Positions 10,101-18,131 of a DNA stretch of 64,000 nt are shown piece after piece. Source of the DNA: Actinobacillus genomosp. 2 (GTDB taxonomy: Bacteria > Pseudomonadota > Gammaproteobacteria > Enterobacterales > Pasteurellaceae); NCBI RefSeq assembly GCF_029773605.1, contig NZ_CP103807.1, positions 1,426,001-1,490,000 of the forward strand, in the 5' to 3' direction. The notes under the pieces are model-generated. The model did no database searches and was not told the DNA's origin. It saw nothing but the letters and a program-made list of their open reading frames with translations. Each line of letters opens with the position of its first letter. Position 1 is the first letter of the stretch. Position numbers and translations under genes: made by a program.

Positions 10101-11152
10101 AAGGTTTCAGAAATATACGGACCGTGATCTAAGTCGTTAGTAAATAATACTTCGATCTCTTTGTAACCTGCTTGCGATAATTTCGCTAACATCTCCATTG
10201 AGATTTCCATATTCGCCGGACAAACTAATTCGCCAGTTGAAAGATCAATATAATCTTTCGCTGCAACTTTACCTACGATGTACTCTACCGGCACTTCGAT
10301 TTGTTTAATTTCGTCTTTTTCTAATGTACGAATATGACGTGCGGTAATACGACGACCACGTTCAACATACACTTTACCGTTCGCTTCAATATCAAACGCA
10401 GCAGTTTCACCACGTAAGCGTTCCGGCACCAACGTCATTAATAATTTATTATCTTGGATTTCAAAGTTCACTTTATCGAAGAACATCGATAAGATTTCTT
10501 CGGTCGTGTAACCTAAAGCACGTAAAATAATCGTTGCCGGTAATTTACGGCGGCGGTCGATACGTGCATAAAGATTGTCTTTCGGGTCAAACTCGAAGTC
10601 TAACCAAGAACCACGGTAAGGAATAATACGTGCGTTATAAAGCACTTTACCTGATGAGTGGGTTTTACCTTTGTCAGAATCGAAGAATACGCCCGGACTA
10701 CGGTGTAACTGAGACACGATTACACGCTCAGTACCGTTAATCACGAATGTACCGTTATCGGTCATTAATGGGATTTCGCCCATATACACGTTTTGTTCTT
10801 TAATGTCTTTTACCGTACCGGCTGCCGCTTCACGGTCAAAAGTCACTAAACGTAATTTTACGCGTAATGGTGCTGCATAGGTTGTACCACGAATTTGACA
10901 TTCACGAACGTCAAATACCGGCTCACCTAATTCGTAAGAAACGTATTGTAATTCGGTGCTTCCGTTATTGCTTACAATCGGGAACACAGAACGGAATGCC
11001 GCTTCTAAACCTTGTTGTCCATCTGAATCTCTTTGAATGAATTTTTCGTAAGAATCAAGCTGAATTGTTAATAGATAAGGTACGTTAAGAACTTGTGGAC
11101 GTTTACCAAAGCTCTTACGAATACGCTTTTTCTCGGAATATGAATATGCCAT
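7124..11152 (-). CDS. rpoB: DNA-directed RNA polymerase subunit beta
   Basis: The start is set at the ATG at 11152 ([18 protein letters not shown]), which gives 1342 residues, the same length as E. coli RpoB; an upstream in-frame extension of 19 residues lacks support. An AAGG site lies about ten bases before this ATG. The rifampicin-cluster segment ([25 protein letters not shown]) is intact and reads as the sensitive type at the classic positions, and the [12 protein letters not shown] active-site loop is present. Unusually, the gene is separated from rplL by about 1.75 kb of accessory genes, so transcription must either cross that patch or start in the 295-base leader upstream. Confidence 0.99.
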   Translation of the reverse strand: MAYSYSEKKRIRKSFGKRPQVLNVPYLLTIQLDSYEKFIQRDSDGQQGLEAAFRSVFPIVSNNGSTELQYVSYELGEPVFDVRECQIRGTTYAAPLRVKLRLVTFDREAAAGTVKDIKEQNVYMGEIPLMTDNGTFVINGTERVIVSQLHRSPGVFFDSDKGKTHSSGKVLYNARIIPYRGSWLDFEFDPKDNLYARIDRRRKLPATIILRALGYTTEEILSMFFDKVNFEIQDNKLLMTLVPERLRGETAAFDIEANGKVYVERGRRITARHIRTLEKDEIKQIEVPVEYIVGKVAAKDYIDLSTGELVCPANMEISMEMLAKLSQAGYKEIEVLFTNDLDHGPYISETLRVDPTYDRLSALVEIYRMMRPGEPPTKEAAEALFDNMFFSADRYDLSAVGRMKFNRSLNLEEGVGSGILSNDDITGVMKKLIEIRNGRGEVDDIDHLGNRRIRSVGEMAENQFRIGLVRVERAVRERLSLGDLDGITPQDLINAKPISAAVKEFFGSSQLSQFMDQNNPLSEVTHKRRISALGPGGLTRERAGFEVRDVHTTHYGRLCPIETPEGPNIGLINSLSVYARTNNYGFLETPFRKVVNGQVTEDIEYLSAIEEGNYVIAQANSNLDENFRFTDTYVTCRGEHGESGLYKPEDIHYMDISTQQVVSVAAALIPFLEHDDANRALMGANMQRQAVPTLRADKPLVGTGMEKPIALDSGVAIVAKRGGIVQRVDASRIVVKVNEDETIPGEAGIDIYNLIKYTRSNQNTCINQIPCVNLGEPVARGEILADGPSTDLGELALGQNIRVAFMPWNGYNFEDSMLVSERVVQEDRFTTIHIQELSCVARDTKLGAEEITADIPNVGESALSKLDESGIVYVGAEVKGGDILVGKVTPKGETQLTPEEKLLRAIFGEKASDVKDSSLRVPNGTSGTVIDVQVFTRDGVEKDKRALEIEEMQLKEAKKDLTEELEILEAGLFTRVRNLLIEGGVSEAELDKVSREKWLEQTLDDEAKQNQLEQLAEQHEELRKEFERKLEIKRNKIIQGDDLAPGVLKVVKVYLAVRRQIQPGDKMAGRHGNKGVISKINPVEDMPYDENGQPVEIVLNPLGVPSRMNIGQILETHLGLAAKGIGDQINAMIKQQQSVAKLREYIQKAYDLGHGSQSVDLSTFTDEEVLRLAENLRKGLPLATPVFDGAHESEIKGLLELGGLPTSGQITLFDGRTGEKFERPVTVGYMYMLKLNHLVDDKMHARSTGSYSLVTQQPLGGKAQFGGQRFGEMEVWALEAYGAAYTLQEMLTVKSDDVNGRTKMYKNIVDGTHQMEPGMPESFNVLLKEIRALGIDMELDED

Positions 11153-11323
11153 TGCTAGATAGCCTTCTGATTTTCTTATTTGGTTGAGGTTACACAATCC
11201 GACCGTCATTTGAACGGGCTGGAAGTGGCATTAAATTTGTACGAGGTGTCATTTTCCAATCGCCTTACTTGAGTCAAAAATCACTACTGCAAGCGGTCAA
11301 ATTGGGTGGGATTTTTACAAATT

Positions 11324-11394
11324 TAGCTTATTAAAATGACAAAATAAGCTAATACTTCCAAGCACAAAAGGCTGACGAATTTTCATCGTCAGCC
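11324..11394 (-). promoter_or_regulatory. Two hairpins in the rpoB upstream region
   Basis: One stem is 11370-11378 with 11386-11394, followed on the minus strand by TTTT, and fits the terminator of the upstream secreted-protein gene or an attenuator. A second nine-base stem is 11324-11332 with 11343-11351. Both lie in the 295-base gap before rpoB, which also holds an uptake signal (11290). A promoter for rpoB should be here, but no clear -35/-10 pair was identified. Confidence 0.5.
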
Positions 11395-11447
11395 GTAAAT
11401 GCAAAAATGGGTTCGAATTATAGCAAATTGTTTAATTTCTATCAACG

Positions 11448-11873
11448 CTACCAAGCGAAATTATCATCATTGAAATTTGATTGTGCCGTTTCAGGTGTAC
11501 AATTAACTTGGGTAAGAAGTTTTCCTTTACGCTCAACAATTACACTACTTTCTACAGTATGCTCGATCGAGTCAAGGCTTGTATTCACACTATAAAGATA
11601 TTCTCCTTGTTGGAAAGCCATTGTTGCCCATCTATACCTACCTATTCCATCCCATTTCGCAGATCTACCAAGTAAATCAGCCTGCTTGTTACGAATAGTT
11701 AATTCATTTTTAGAAGCAGAGCCAAATTTATACTCGTAAAAATTATTAGAAACTTTCTGTACCTCAATATATTTATTATTTGTTGTTTTACACGAAAATA
11801 TAACTTGCTGAGCTTGTACATTTTGTATAAATCCGAATAATCCAAATGAAACTACTAATACTAATTTTCTCAT
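11448..11873 (-). CDS. Small exported protein of unknown function
   Basis: The ATG at 11873 (MRKLVLVVSFGLFGFIQNVQAQ) follows GAGGAG at the right distance, so the longer reading is not used. The protein is 141 residues. Residues 1-20 are a signal peptide with a VQA-Q cleavage site, so the product is periplasmic or secreted. The mature part has two cysteines (in FSCKT and VNCTP) that may form a disulfide, and alternating polar and hydrophobic stretches typical of a small beta-rich domain. I do not recognise the family. It sits between the hipA fragment and rpoB. Confidence 0.7.
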   Translation of the reverse strand: MRKLVLVVSFGLFGFIQNVQAQQVIFSCKTTNNKYIEVQKVSNNFYEYKFGSASKNELTIRNKQADLLGRSAKWDGIGRYRWATMAFQQGEYLYSVNTSLDSIEHTVESSVIVERKGKLLTQVNCTPETAQSNFNDDNFAW

Positions 11874-11962
11874 TCTCAACTCCTCTACACTTATAAACAT
11901 TGCCAATACTGAAAGAAGTATAGATTAATCCTAGGTAAAAATATATTATCTTAAAATACAAC

Positions 11963-11995
11963 AAACCTAATGCTTCCATCGGGGCTTACTTAACT
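11963..11995. repeat. Degenerate copy of the rplL terminator sequence
   Basis: The stretch shares TTCCATCGGGG and similar flanks on both sides with the rplL terminator at 12844-12869, but its left stem arm no longer pairs fully. The two copies lie either side of the hipBA-like fragment and may mark how that patch was inserted. Similarity judged by eye. Confidence 0.45.
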
Positions 11996-12048
11996 ACAAA
12001 GTAGCTTATTTTCTTGCCAAACTAAATTTAAATGTCGTTGAATTTTCG

Positions 12049-12477
12049 TTACCGTCTGCCTAACTCAAACAAATTTATTTCTTCTTCGTATTGAAATTGA
12101 TGATTAACCGGCTCGAAGGATAAAGCACCAATACCTGTATCGCCAACAAACGCAAGGCGATCAAGCGGTGATATTTGATATAAATTTAACTGATTTGCTT
12201 CGAAAAAACGATCTTGTAATAGTAATCCCCAACCATCAGGTAAACTATCTGCAAATACACCATGCAAACCATCGTGAGGTGAAACAGGTGCGAGCTGCAA
12301 CGCTGTATTTTTTTCTAATTTAAAAGGGGAAAGATTTGGATAGTCGGATAAATAATTTGTATCGTAAGCAAAAAATATACCTTGTTTATTTTCTGCAAGC
12401 TCACCTACTCGGATTTTCCTCCCATTCATTAATGTTCGATAAACAGTAAGTTGTTTCGTTGGCATAATTTTAACCAC
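12049..12477 (-). pseudogene. HipA N-terminal domain fragment (or HipS-like orphan)
   Basis: 142 residues matching only the first domain of HipA kinases: an N-terminal beta-rich part (TVYRTLMNGRKIRVGELAENKQGIFFAYD) and the conserved F-A-D-S-L-P-D-G-W-G segment. Full HipA has about 430 residues; the kinase core, including the catalytic Asp loop, is absent and the frame ends soon after INLFELG. The GTG at 12477 has an AGAGG site and overlaps the preceding HTH gene by eight bases. Two readings remain: a hipA that lost its kinase part, or a stand-alone HipS-like antitoxin whose kinase partner was lost. The region downstream of the stop is non-coding and carries a decayed terminator copy. Confidence 0.7.
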
Positions 12478-12742
12478 GTAATACCTCTGCTATTGTTTTT
12501 GGCAACTTAGGTTGTTCCTTAGTTAATTCAACTAATCTATCCATTTTATCTAATACTAACCATAATGCTAAAAATTGACGTAAAGAGATTTGGTAAGTTA
12601 TTTCAAAATGGCGAATAGTTGCTTCCGGTACAGCTGATCTTTCTGCAAGTTTTTTACGAGATAATTTTGCTTGCTTACGTTTCTTTTTAAGATGTTCCGC
12701 AAGTAACCTTTGCGTATCCACATCATCATAAAGCGATAACAT
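12470..12742 (-). CDS. HipB-like HTH antitoxin/regulator
   Basis: A 90-residue protein with an Xre-type helix-turn-helix in residues 15-55 (LSRKKLAERSAVPEATIRHFE) and a hydrophobic C-terminal part. Such proteins bind operators at their own promoter and neutralise HipA kinases. It overlaps the hipA-N fragment downstream by eight bases, the common hipBA order. A perfect palindrome (12735-12748) spans its start codon, and several TTGATA/TATCAA motifs lie just upstream (12773-12815), fitting autoregulation. With the kinase lost, it may now only act as a regulator. Confidence 0.75.
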   Translation of the reverse strand: MLSLYDDVDTQRLLAEHLKKKRKQAKLSRKKLAERSAVPEATIRHFEITYQISLRQFLALWLVLDKMDRLVELTKEQPKLPKTIAEVLRG

Positions 12743-12748
12743 GTTATC
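12735..12748. promoter_or_regulatory. Palindrome over the start of the hipB-like gene
   Basis: GATAACATGTTATC is a perfect 14-base palindrome centred on the start codon. With the TTGATA-type motifs upstream it is a candidate operator for the encoded HTH protein; not shown. Confidence 0.45.
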
Positions 12749-12839
12749 AAAAATAAACCTTTTACATTAAAAATTGATAAAATCATATCAAATCATTAAA
12801 TACTTATCAATTTAAGTACTTAAACATATCTCTAAAATG

Positions 12840-12869
12840 CAAAAAACCCCGATGTTTCCATCGGGGTTT
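12840..12869 (-). terminator. rplJL terminator
   Basis: Eleven-base stem (12844-12854 with 12859-12869), four-base loop and a T-run on the minus strand, just after rplL. In E. coli an attenuator lies here and part of the transcription continues into rpoBC; in this genome accessory genes follow instead. Confidence 0.9.
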
Positions 12870-12906
12870 CTCTGAACTTGAAGTTCTGGAAAAGTTAAAT
12901 CAAAAA

Positions 12907-13275
12907 TTATTTGATTTCTACTTGTGCGCCAGCTTCTTCTAATTCTTTTTTAAGTGCATCAGCTTCAGCTTTAGAGATGCCTTCTTTTAATGCTGCTGGT
13001 GCAGATTCAACTAAGTCTTTAGCTTCTTTTAAGCCTAAACCAGTTGCACCACGTACTGCTTTGATTACAGCAACTTTGTTTGCACCTGCGTTAGCAAGGA
13101 TTACGTCGAATTCAGTTTTCTCTTCTGCTGCCGCTGCGCCTGCTGCTGGAGCTGCTGCTACTGCTGCCGCTGCTGAAACACCGAATTTTTCTTCCATCGC
13201 TGCGATTAATTCAACGATTTCTGATACTGATTTTGAAGCGATCGCTTCGATTAATTGTTCGTTAGTTAATGACAT
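12907..13275 (-). CDS. rplL: 50S ribosomal protein L7/L12
   Basis: Start set at the ATG at 13275 ([12 protein letters not shown]), giving 122 residues, normal for L7/L12; the three-codon extension upstream is not used. The N-terminal dimerisation helices are followed by the Ala-rich hinge ([17 protein letters not shown]) and the globular C-terminal domain with [12 protein letters not shown]. Four copies bind L10 to form the ribosomal stalk that recruits translation GTPases. It lies 60 bases after rplJ and is followed by a strong terminator. Confidence 0.98.
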   Translation of the reverse strand: MSLTNEQLIEAIASKSVSEIVELIAAMEEKFGVSAAAAVAAAPAAGAAAAEEKTEFDVILANAGANKVAVIKAVRGATGLGLKEAKDLVESAPAALKEGISKAEADALKKELEEAGAQVEIK

Positions 13276-13335
13276 GACAATCAATTCCTAAAGTAAATAA
13301 GTTGTTAAACGAGTTAAGAAGTTTTCTGCTAAAAA

Positions 13336-13827
13336 TTATGCAGCTTCTTGTAATTTGTCGCGTAATGCCGCAAGAGTGCGAACAAGTTTGCCTGCCGCAG
13401 CTTCTTTCATTGTGCCCATTAAACGTGCAATTGCTTCTTCGTAAGTTGGTAATGTAGCTAAGAATTCTACATCTTGTACTTTACCTTCAAAGGCTGCACC
13501 TTTAAGTTCAAACTCTTTGTTTGCTTTCGCAAATTCAGTGAATAAACGAGCTGCTGCGCCCGGATGTTCGTGAGAGAATGCGATAAGAGTCGGACCAGTA
13601 AACGTATCTTTTAAACACTCGAACTCTGTGCCTTCAACCGCACGACGTAATAAAGTATTACGTACAACACGCATTGTTACACCAGCTTCACGAGCAGATT
13701 TACGTAACTCAGTCATTTTCTCAACTGTTACGCCACGAGAATCCGCGACAACAGCTGAAAGGGCACCTTTGGCAGCTTCGTTTACTTCAGCAACAATCGC
13801 TTGTTTGTCTTGAAGATTTAATGCCAT
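13336..13827 (-). CDS. rplJ: 50S ribosomal protein L10
   Basis: Start set at the ATG at 13827 ([15 protein letters not shown]), preceded by AGGAGC, giving 163 residues. L10 anchors L7/L12 dimers on the 23S rRNA. With L7/L12 it represses its own translation in E. coli by binding the long mRNA leader; a leader of about 230 bases and a strong promoter are present here. Confidence 0.98.
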   Translation of the reverse strand: MALNLQDKQAIVAEVNEAAKGALSAVVADSRGVTVEKMTELRKSAREAGVTMRVVRNTLLRRAVEGTEFECLKDTFTGPTLIAFSHEHPGAAARLFTEFAKANKEFELKGAAFEGKVQDVEFLATLPTYEEAIARLMGTMKEAAAGKLVRTLAALRDKLQEAA

Positions 13828-14067
13828 TGGTTTTAGCTCCTGATACACTCCACCAAAGTGGAATTTACAAAAAACCTCAAAAAACTTACCGCTTGCATTG
13901 CAAGTAGCAATCTTCTGAGCCTAAGGTGTCCAGAAGCAGAAAAATCTGTCTGTTCACCATCTACGTAGGTTTTAATTAAGAATAAGAAAACTTATTCACC
14001 TACGGTCTTGGACGGGGCTTAGATAGGCTAAGCACCATCAGCTTGCTCTCGCAAGTTAAGGTCGCAA
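13828..14067 (-). promoter_or_regulatory. L10 leader (autoregulatory mRNA leader of rplJL)
   Basis: The gap between the rplJ promoter and start codon is about 230 bases and holds several short inverted repeats (for example GCTT...CTCGCAAG around 14040-14055). Position and length match the gammaproteobacterial L10 leader where L10-(L7/L12)4 binds. The kink-turn itself was not derived in detail. Confidence 0.55.
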
Positions 14068-14095
14068 ATTATACAATAATCTACGACCTTGTAAA
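14068..14095 (-). promoter_or_regulatory. Sigma-70 promoter of rplJL
   Basis: TTTACA (14090-14095), 16-base spacer and TATAAT (14068-14073) on the minus strand, placed just after the rplA stop. This would be the main promoter for rplJ-rplL. Confidence 0.8.
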
Positions 14096-14115
14096 GTTTT
14101 AACTTCTATTAGAAA

Positions 14116-14805
14116 TTAAAGTGATGCTTGATCAACAGCAACACCAGCACCCATAGTGGTAGAGATGCTTACTTTCTTGATGAAGATACCTTTAGCTGTT
14201 GTTGGTTTAGCTTTGTTTAACGCCGCTAATAACGCAACTAAGTTATCTTTTAATTGTTCAGGTGCGAAGTCTGCTTTACCGATCGTTGTATGAATAATAC
14301 CATTTTTGTCGTTACGGTAACGGATCTGACCTGATTTAGCATTTTTAACTGCTTCAGCAACGTTTGGTGTTACAGTACCAACTTTCGGGTTTGGCATTAA
14401 GCCGCGTGGGCCTAATACTTGACCTAATTGACCTACAACACGCATTGCATCCGGAGAAGCGATAACAACGTCAAAGTTCATTTCGCCTTTCTTGATTTGC
14501 TCTGCTAAATCTTCCATACCGACTAAATCAGCACCTGCTGCTTTAGCGGCTTCTGCATTCGCGCCTTGTGTGAATACTGCTACGCGAGCTGTGCGACCTG
14601 TACCATGTGGTAATACTGTTGCACCACGTACGTTTTGGTCTGATTTACGAGGGTCGATACCTAAGTTCACCGCTACGTCTACGCTTTCAACGAATTTAGC
14701 TGTTGCGAATTGTTTTAAAACTGCGATCGCTTCGTTGATTTCGTAAGCTTTAGTAGAATCTACGCCAGCTTTAATTGCTTTCATTTTTTTAGTCAATTTA
14801 GCCAT
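14116..14805 (-). CDS. rplA: 50S ribosomal protein L1
   Basis: 229 residues with the L1 signature [16 protein letters not shown]1 binds the mobile stalk of 23S rRNA and, in E. coli, represses the rplK-rplA mRNA. It follows rplK by four bases, with its GAGGAA site inside the rplK end, so the two are translated together. Confidence 0.98.
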   Translation of the reverse strand: MAKLTKKMKAIKAGVDSTKAYEINEAIAVLKQFATAKFVESVDVAVNLGIDPRKSDQNVRGATVLPHGTGRTARVAVFTQGANAEAAKAAGADLVGMEDLAEQIKKGEMNFDVVIASPDAMRVVGQLGQVLGPRGLMPNPKVGTVTPNVAEAVKNAKSGQIRYRNDKNGIIHTTIGKADFAPEQLKDNLVALLAALNKAKPTTAKGIFIKKVSISTTMGAGVAVDQASL

Positions 14806-14809
14806 TGTA

Positions 14810-15238
14810 TTATTCCTCTACGATTAAGCCCATTGAGCGAGCTGTACCAGCGATTGATTTCATTTTAGTTTCGATAGTCGCACCAGTCATATCTGCTGCT
14901 TTAGTTTCAGCGATTTGACGTAATTGCTCTTGAGTTACTGTACCCACTTTATCTTTGTTCGGTTTACCTGAACCAGATTTGATACCTACAGCTTTTTTAA
15001 GTAATACTGCTGCCGGTGGAGTTTTAGTTACGAAAGTGAATGAACGGTCTGCGTAAACTGTGATAACAACAGGGATTGGTAAACCTTTTTCTAAGCTCTC
15101 AGTACGAGCGTTGAATGCTTTACAGAATTCCATGATGTTAACACCTTGTTGACCTAATGCAGGACCAACTGGTGGTGAAGGGTTAGCCATACCAGCTGCA
15201 ACTTGCAACTTAACGTATGCTTGGACTTTTTTTGCCAT
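14810..15238 (-). CDS. rplK: 50S ribosomal protein L11
   Basis: 142 residues, the family length; [32 protein letters not shown] is the typical start with the Pro-rich N-terminal domain, and the C-terminal rRNA-binding domain ends in [12 protein letters not shown]11 forms the GTPase-associated centre with 23S rRNA and is needed for RelA response. It is first in the rplK-rplA pair, behind its own promoter and a hairpin. Confidence 0.98.
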   Translation of the reverse strand: MAKKVQAYVKLQVAAGMANPSPPVGPALGQQGVNIMEFCKAFNARTESLEKGLPIPVVITVYADRSFTFVTKTPPAAVLLKKAVGIKSGSGKPNKDKVGTVTQEQLRQIAETKAADMTGATIETKMKSIAGTARSMGLIVEE

Positions 15239-15289
15239 TTTATAAGTTTCCTCTAAGTGGGTAATAACGCCGAAAATCGGCTCCCCTGT

Positions 15290-15320
15290 TACACAAAAAA
15301 CGAGTTAGCAAGCCAACTCG
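15290..15320 (-). terminator. Terminator-like hairpin at the 5' end of the rplK leader
   Basis: Six-base stem CGAGTT/AACTCG (15301-15306 with 15315-15320), then TTTTTTG on the minus strand. It can terminate the secE-nusG transcript, but it also lies just downstream of the rplK promoter at 15333-15361, so rplK transcripts must pass it. Confidence 0.75.
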
Positions 15321-15332
15321 TATAGACTGATT

Positions 15333-15361
15333 ATTCTAAATAAATTGCGATCATTTTTCAA
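15333..15361 (-). promoter_or_regulatory. Sigma-70 promoter of rplKA
   Basis: TTGAAA (15356-15361), 17-base spacer, TAGAAT (15333-15338) on the minus strand. The start of transcription would fall near 15326, a few bases before the hairpin at 15301-15320. Confidence 0.75.
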
Positions 15362-15520
15362 GCAAAACTATTTGGAATAATAAAATTTTATTGCTGAAAA
15401 ATTCATATGTACCATAAAAGATACATTACAAAATGAAACAAGCGGTCATTTTTGAAAATTTTTTGCAAAAATTAGGTAAAAATAAACCGCTTGATTTCAG
15501 CTAGATTCTGCACAAAACAA

Positions 15521-16084
15521 TTACGCTTGTTTTTCGACTTGACCGAACTCAAGTTCAACCGGTGTTGCACGTCCAAAGATAGATACAGACACTTTTAAGC
15601 GACCTTTTTCGTAATCCACTTCTTCAACCGTACCGGTAAAGTCTGCGAATGGACCTTCGGTGACACGAACATTTTCACCCGGTTGATATTCGTTACGATG
15701 ACGTGGTTTTTCCGCTGTTTCTTGAACACGATTTAAAATACGATCTGCTTCACGTTTAGAAATCGGTGCCGGTTTATCCGCTGTACCGCCGATAAAGCCC
15801 ATAACACGCGGCACGCTTTTGACTAAGTGCCATGTATCGTCATTCATTTCCATTTGCACTAATACGTAACCCGGGAAGAATTTACGTTCTGTACGACGAC
15901 GTTTACCGCCTACGTTTTCAACAACTTCTTCAGTCGGTACTAATACTTCACCGAACTGATCTTCCATTTGATGTAATTTGATATATTCACGCAACGTTAC
16001 TGCAACACGGTTTTCAAAACCTGAAAATGCTTGTAATACATACCAACGCATTTTTGTTACTTCTGTATTTTCTACTTCGCTCAT
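15521..16084 (-). CDS. nusG: Transcription termination/antitermination factor NusG
   Basis: 187 residues. The N-terminal NGN domain starts at [15 protein letters not shown] and has the [11 protein letters not shown] strand that touches RNA polymerase; the C-terminal KOW domain has [19 protein letters not shown]. NusG links RNA polymerase to Rho or to ribosomal S10. It follows secE by one base, with its AAGG site in the secE end. Downstream is an uptake-signal pair (15438-15495) and then the hairpin at 15301-15320. Confidence 0.98.
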   Translation of the reverse strand: MSEVENTEVTKMRWYVLQAFSGFENRVAVTLREYIKLHQMEDQFGEVLVPTEEVVENVGGKRRRTERKFFPGYVLVQMEMNDDTWHLVKSVPRVMGFIGGTADKPAPISKREADRILNRVQETAEKPRHRNEYQPGENVRVTEGPFADFTGTVEEVDYEKGRLKVSVSIFGRATPVELEFGQVEKQA

Positions 16085-16085
16085 C

Positions 16086-16499
16086 TTAGAACCTTAAATT
16101 TGTTAAAAACGTAACCAATGTAACGATAATAGAGTCGATACCCCATAATACTAACGAAACCACCACACACATTGCTAACACAATTAATGTAGTTTGAGTC
16201 GCTTCTGGGCGAGTTGGCCAAATAATTTTTCTAAGCTCTGTACGAGATTCTTTGATAAAGCCAATCGCTTTTTGACCTTGGTTAGTGATTGCTGCAAGTA
16301 CAACCGCACCAACGATTAATACGACAAGTAATAATACGCGTACAACTAATGAAAAATGCGATGCAAAATACGCATTACCAATCGCAGCTACAGCAAGTAA
16401 TGCAATCGCGACAAACCATAATGCCCCGTTTACACCCTTACTTTTAACGCCCTTTTCTTCGATCTGTTCAGGGGCTTTCTTGTTAATCTCAGTTGCCAT
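16086..16499 (-). CDS. secE: Preprotein translocase subunit SecE
   Basis: 137 residues with three hydrophobic segments (about 28-48, 53-73 and 105-130), the long three-helix form of gammaproteobacteria. The conserved amphipathic stretch [21 protein letters not shown] precedes the last helix. SecE clamps SecY in the translocon. It forms the usual secE-nusG operon; no tRNA gene precedes it in the 110-base upstream gap. Confidence 0.97.
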   Translation of the reverse strand: MATEINKKAPEQIEEKGVKSKGVNGALWFVAIALLAVAAIGNAYFASHFSLVVRVLLLVVLIVGAVVLAAITNQGQKAIGFIKESRTELRKIIWPTRPEATQTTLIVLAMCVVVSLVLWGIDSIIVTLVTFLTNLRF

Positions 16500-16609
16500 A
16501 TAAAACCTAAATATTGTAAAAAAGAGAACTATTATTTTGAAAAGCGTTGGATTCTAACATTTTTAGCCTTACTTGCCACGATCTTTTGTGAAATTTTATC
16601 CAAAAAAAT

Positions 16610-17629
16610 CTAAACGCTTTTCCTTACTAAGAGTTTTATCGGCAATTCCACAATACGATCTTTTTCCATTATCGTTTCTTGCGTCAGTCTTGCGAGTAAT
16701 TGCTTACCAGCAACTTTGCCCATTTGTTCATAAGGAATAGCAATTGTAGTTAAATTCGGGTAAGACACGCTACCGACATCTAAACCACCCAATCCGACTA
16801 CTGCAATATCTTGAGGGACGGAAATATGTCGTCTTAATGCTTCATATAATGCACCACACGCCAATTCGTCCGATAAAAAGACTAATGCATCAATATTTCC
16901 CCATTCTAAATAAGCGTCATTAAATAATTGTACGCCTGAGGAAAATGAAATTTCATCCGTAGAATACCGTACTAATTGCGGATCTAAATGTTTACTTAAT
17001 AAGGTTGTTCGCCAACTTTCCAAATAATGCTGGAAAATAGAAAAATCGTGTTTAGCCCCCAATAAGCCGATTTGTCGATGACCTTGATCTACCAGAAAAT
17101 CGATCATCGTTTTCATTGCGACTTTACTATCAATACCCACACTCATATCTATTGGTGTTGATTTTTTATGACCGATTTCAACTGTTGGTATATGACTTTT
17201 TTTAATCCATTCCGCTGCATTCGGCGGACAATCTAAATTTAATAATACGATTGCTTGCGGTGTGTGATTAATCAGCTCTTGTAACCAAGAGGGTTGATCC
17301 GCAACCAATATCACGATTTGTAATTCCAATTTCGCTAAACTTTGGCGTAACGCCGATAAAATCAAGTTATTTTCGGTCGAAGTAATTGATGATGTCACAA
17401 TCACTAAATTTTGTGAGGAAGCCGATGCAAGTTGTCTAGCGGCAACATTCGGTACATAGCCTAATTCAACTACCGCCTGTTCAATTTTTTTTCGTAGCGG
17501 CTCAGAAACTGCTTCAGGTGTACGTAATGCCCTTGAAACCGTCATTTGACCAACGCCAACAAACTTCGCAACATCTGCCAATGTGATTCTTCCCGATGTT
17601 TTTCTTGTTCTTGTTGATTCATTTGCCAT
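16610..17629 (-). CDS. LacI-family repressor, GntR (gluconate) type
   Basis: 339 residues. The N-terminal HTH is ITLADVAKFVGVGQMTVSRALRTPEAVSEPLRKKIEQ with the minor-groove hinge helix (YVPNVAARQLAS), followed by a periplasmic-binding-like sensor. ITLADVA...GVGQMTVSRALR is close to E. coli GntR/IdnR. It is divergent from the PTS IIB-IIC genes, and two inverted boxes resembling the GntR operator (TGTTACC/GGTAACA) lie in the shared promoter region. It most likely represses the PTS genes and its own gene. The effector sugar is unknown; neighbours carry no catabolic enzyme to suggest one. Start at ATG 17629 has a GAGGAG site. Confidence 0.88.
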   Translation of the reverse strand: MANESTRTRKTSGRITLADVAKFVGVGQMTVSRALRTPEAVSEPLRKKIEQAVVELGYVPNVAARQLASASSQNLVIVTSSITSTENNLILSALRQSLAKLELQIVILVADQPSWLQELINHTPQAIVLLNLDCPPNAAEWIKKSHIPTVEIGHKKSTPIDMSVGIDSKVAMKTMIDFLVDQGHRQIGLLGAKHDFSIFQHYLESWRTTLLSKHLDPQLVRYSTDEISFSSGVQLFNDAYLEWGNIDALVFLSDELACGALYEALRRHISVPQDIAVVGLGGLDVGSVSYPNLTTIAIPYEQMGKVAGKQLLARLTQETIMEKDRIVELPIKLLVRKSV

Positions 17630-17731
17630 ACGTTCTCCTCATCCTGTGGCGATCTTATCATTAAAAATCAACTTTTCATTTTGGCTATATCAAAAAATCT
17701 CATCATAATTATTTTACAGAAAAAATAAAAA

Positions 17732-17781
17732 ATGTTACCGCTATCACACTTTTAAAAATTGCTTGTTGATAGCGGTAACAT
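17732..17781. promoter_or_regulatory. Paired GntR-like operators in the divergent promoter region
   Basis: ATGTTACCGCTATCA at 17732-17746 is repeated as a perfect reverse complement at 17767-17781, 35 bases centre to centre. Each box is itself a LacI-family type near-palindrome (TGTTA/TATCA ends around a CG core). The right-hand box overlaps the -35 element of the PTS promoter. The likely ligand is the repressor encoded at 16610-17629. Confidence 0.8.
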
Positions 17782-17794
17782 TTCTCTCTATATT
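17766..17794 (+). promoter_or_regulatory. Promoter of the PTS IIB-IIC genes
   Basis: TTGATA (17766-17771), 17-base spacer, TATATT (17789-17794). The -35 lies inside the second operator box, so repressor binding should block RNA polymerase. Confidence 0.75.
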
Positions 17795-17845
17795 GTATTT
17801 AACATCTATTTTTAATCTAATTTCTTTCACTATGAGGGTTTAACA

Positions 17846-18118
17846 ATGAAAATTATGGCTGTATGTGGTAACGGTATCGGTAGTAGCTTTATGATGGAAA
17901 TGAACATCAAAAAAGTCTTGAAAAAATTAAATGTGGAAGCAGAAGTCGGTCATACGGATCTTGCCTCGGTAACAGCAGATGATGCGGATATTTTTGTGAT
18001 GGGTAAAGATATTGCCAGTAGTGCAACCAGTTTACCGGCAGAGCGTATTATCATTGTGACTAATTTAATTAGCCCGGTTGAATTTGAAGAAAAACTTACC
18101 GCTTACTTCAATCGCTAA
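17846..18118 (+). CDS. PTS ascorbate-type IIB component
   Basis: 90 residues, the UlaB/SgaB length. The phosphocysteine loop is VCGNGIGSSF with Cys7; IIB takes phosphate from IIA and gives it to the sugar bound by IIC. It has a GAGGG site and lies 13 bases before the IIC gene. No IIA gene or sugar-phosphate enzyme is nearby, so phosphate must come from a IIA encoded elsewhere. The substrate could be ascorbate or a related sugar acid or pentitol; the GntR-like control hints at something other than plain ascorbate. Confidence 0.87.
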   Translation: MKIMAVCGNGIGSSFMMEMNIKKVLKKLNVEAEVGHTDLASVTADDADIFVMGKDIASSATSLPAERIIIVTNLISPVEFEEKLTAYFNR

Positions 18119-18131
18119 AGCGAGGTGAACT

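Noticed and set aside
12911-13291. Plus-strand 126-residue frame across rplL
   Set aside because: Exact antisense of the Ala-rich L7/L12 gene.
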